A stretch of 18,456 nt of DNA, taken from assembly GCA_947168325.1 (NCBI GenBank), contig CAMVLN010000012.1, forward strand, positions 1 to 18,456, given 5' to 3'. The notes beneath the pieces were generated by a model. It had not been told where the DNA came from. It saw only the letters and a program-made list of their open reading frames with translations, and searched no databases. Both the position numbers and the translations under genes were made by a program. Shown here piece by piece: positions 17,456-18,456 of the stretch. The stretch is from an uncultured Elusimicrobia bacterium (GTDB taxonomy: Bacteria; Elusimicrobiota; Endomicrobiia; Endomicrobiales; Endomicrobiaceae). The first letter of the stretch is position 1. The number at the start of each line of letters is the position of its first letter.

Positions 17456-17484
17456 ATAATATAAAAAGAGACTTACATTGTCAA
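17456..17484 (-). promoter_or_regulatory. Near-consensus sigma-70 promoter, probably giving a leaderless mRNA
   Basis: TTGACA (17484-17479), a 17-base spacer, and TATTAT (17461-17456). The ATG of the coiled-coil gene starts five bases after the -10, so transcription would begin at or next to the A of the start codon. The unit downstream is coiled-coil gene, zapA, 6S RNA, rarA remnant and cyclo-ligase. Confidence 0.7.
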
Positions 17485-17526
17485 GCAACAATAAGCAACA
17501 ATGAAAGTTTACAACATAAAAATTAG

Positions 17527-18192
17527 TTAATTAATATAATTTATTTTTTTTAAAAATAGTCCTACTGATGGTTGTTGAACATATGTTTTTATATAGCTTT
17601 CAACATAATTCCATATAACTTTGTCATCACTACTTACAAAATCTTCTATAGTGTCTAAACTATCTCCACAACAATTTGCAATTTTTTTTATATAAAAAAT
17701 ATCCTCTTTTTTTATATTAGAATAATTTCTTTTTAAATAATCTACCATACTATACCCAGACATTTTGAGTAATCTTAAAGAGAATGCCGTTAATACTCTT
17801 AATGGAGTCTTTGATATAGCAAGTAAATTCCAAGTTCTTGAAATAAGTTCATATTTTTTTATATTCTGTAGATGCATAGGAGCAAATTTATCGCTAATTT
17901 CACAAACATAAAATGCTAACAAGTTTCTATAAAAATCTTTTTTAACATCCGTGTTGTTATTTAATATTCTTGCACCTGTAACTGTAGGACGGCAATATTT
18001 GGAATTTTGATAAACTATAAGCTCACTTTCTGTTATTGGCTCTGTTGCAGAGTTTAATTTTGCAACAATTTTTTTTGCACCTGGAACTGTTGCATAAATT
18101 TTTCCAAACTTGGTAGTATAAGCAGTAATAACTTTATCCGATTCTTGCGATAATTTTGTATTTAATATTAATGCTTTTATATTGTAATACAT
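17527..18192 (-). CDS. recO: DNA repair protein RecO
   Basis: A 221-residue protein, slightly short for RecO (usually about 235-250). It helps RecR load RecA onto SSB-coated single-stranded DNA. The N-terminal OB-fold is clear: IKALILNTKLSQESDKVITAYTTKFGKIYATVPGAKK, shown here in pieces as LSQESDKVITAYT and GKIYATVPGAKK. The helical C-terminal part includes FYRNLLAFYVCEISDKF and RTWNLLAISKTPLRVL. The zinc-finger four-cysteine set of some RecO proteins is absent; only NCCGDSL marks the position. E. coli RecO also lacks it. A good promoter lies upstream and divergent from the dam remnant. There is no strong Shine-Dalgarno. I see no terminator after the gene. Confidence 0.85.
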   Translation of the reverse strand: MYYNIKALILNTKLSQESDKVITAYTTKFGKIYATVPGAKKIVAKLNSATEPITESELIVYQNSKYCRPTVTGARILNNNTDVKKDFYRNLLAFYVCEISDKFAPMHLQNIKKYELISRTWNLLAISKTPLRVLTAFSLRLLKMSGYSMVDYLKRNYSNIKKEDIFYIKKIANCCGDSLDTIEDFVSSDDKVIWNYVESYIKTYVQQPSVGLFLKKINYIN

Positions 18193-18224
18193 TTTACTTT
18201 ACATATCTAAACTGTTTTATTCTA

Positions 18225-18253
18225 ATTCTATAAATAATACTTATGTTAGTCAA
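18225..18253 (-). promoter_or_regulatory. Promoter of recO
   Basis: TTGACT (18253-18248), a 17-base spacer and TAGAAT (18230-18225), with transcription expected about 25 bases before the recO ATG. Overlapping it on the plus strand, TTTACA and TCTAAT (ending at 18226) are also 17 bases apart and could have served the divergent dam gene, though with less certainty. Confidence 0.65.
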
Positions 18254-18279
18254 TATCAAATAGTTTTTTAATTGAAATT

Positions 18280-18456
18280 ATGTTACAAATCATGGAAGAA
18301 CAAACAACTTTAAATAATAATTTATTAAAACATTTTGTAAAGTGGACTGATGATAAAAAACAACTATTACCAAACATCCAGATAAAATATCCTTTAGAGT
18401 TAGGAGAAAACATCAATAAATATTGTGAACCTTTTGTAGGCAGGTAAGTAGCATTG
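18280..18456 (+). pseudogene. Broken Dam-type (D12 class) adenine DNA methyltransferase, N-terminal part at window edge
   Basis: The only plus-strand coding sequence. It starts at ATG 18280 or, more likely, ATG 18292 and reads through LLKHFVKWTDDKKQLLP and INKYCEPFVG, the start of a D12 methyltransferase that would methylate adenine (GATC in Dam). Two defects are visible. The SAM-binding motif, normally KWxGGK, is KWTDDK. In the next motif, normally EPFVGGGALF, the frame reads EPFVGR then a TAA stop (18445-18447) then VAL, an extra codon with a nonsense change while the downstream frame is kept. The rest lies outside the window. It is probably a dead gene; a truncated 55-residue product would have no activity. 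Confidence 0.8.

Noticed and set aside
17483..17502. Tandem 10-mer AAGCAACAAT x2 upstream of the coiled-coil gene
   Set aside because: Two copies only, next to the -35; most likely a small slippage duplication rather than a repeat array or an iteron.
1..18456. CRISPR array, tRNA, rRNA, insertion sequence or prophage genes
   Set aside because: No regularly spaced repeats, cloverleaf candidates, transposase or integrase frames were seen on either strand. Repetition is confined to the autotransporter coding repeats.

Overview
This is a strongly AT-rich bacterial window. Every intact gene lies on the minus strand. The only plus-strand coding sequence is a broken Dam-type methyltransferase at the right edge. 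A Gram-negative cell is implied by a large autotransporter with a C-terminal outer-membrane barrel. The combination of a Pmp-like GGAI/FxxN autotransporter, a low-GC housekeeping core and two decayed DNA-maintenance genes (rarA, dam) resembles Elusimicrobiota of the Endomicrobium group, which are reduced symbionts of termite-gut flagellates. That placement is inference and has not been checked by any search.

Layout, read right to left (the direction of transcription): the dam remnant (18280 to the edge, plus strand) diverges from recO. Next comes a compact cell-division block: a small coiled-coil protein, zapA, and a predicted 6S RNA. After the 6S RNA come an internally deleted rarA remnant, 5-formyltetrahydrofolate cyclo-ligase and RNase Y. 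Then follow exonuclease VII (xseA, xseB) and two isoprenoid genes (ispA, dxs), all nearly contiguous. After a 180-base gap come tlyA, a radical SAM protein with a C-terminal TPR, and leuS, each overlapping the next. The last gene is a 1417-residue Pmp-like autotransporter, followed by a perfect 20-bp hairpin that looks like a bidirectional terminator.

Functionally, dxs and ispA are the first MEP-pathway step and the short-chain prenyl synthase, and xseA/xseB form one nuclease. ZapA, probably with its coiled-coil neighbour, supports FtsZ-ring assembly. The order zapA - 6S RNA - cyclo-ligase matches the classical zapA-ssrS-ygfA arrangement of proteobacteria, but here a shrunken rarA sits between the RNA and the cyclo-ligase. 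Two promoter-like sites with 17-base spacers stand out: one before recO and one before the coiled-coil gene. The second is so close to its ATG that the mRNA may be leaderless.

I see no tRNA, rRNA, CRISPR array, insertion sequence or prophage. I do not see a clear new multi-gene system. The least ordinary items are the Pmp-like adhesin, the in-frame miniature rarA whose start abuts the 6S RNA, the leaderless division promoter, and the radical SAM-TPR fusion of unknown substrate.
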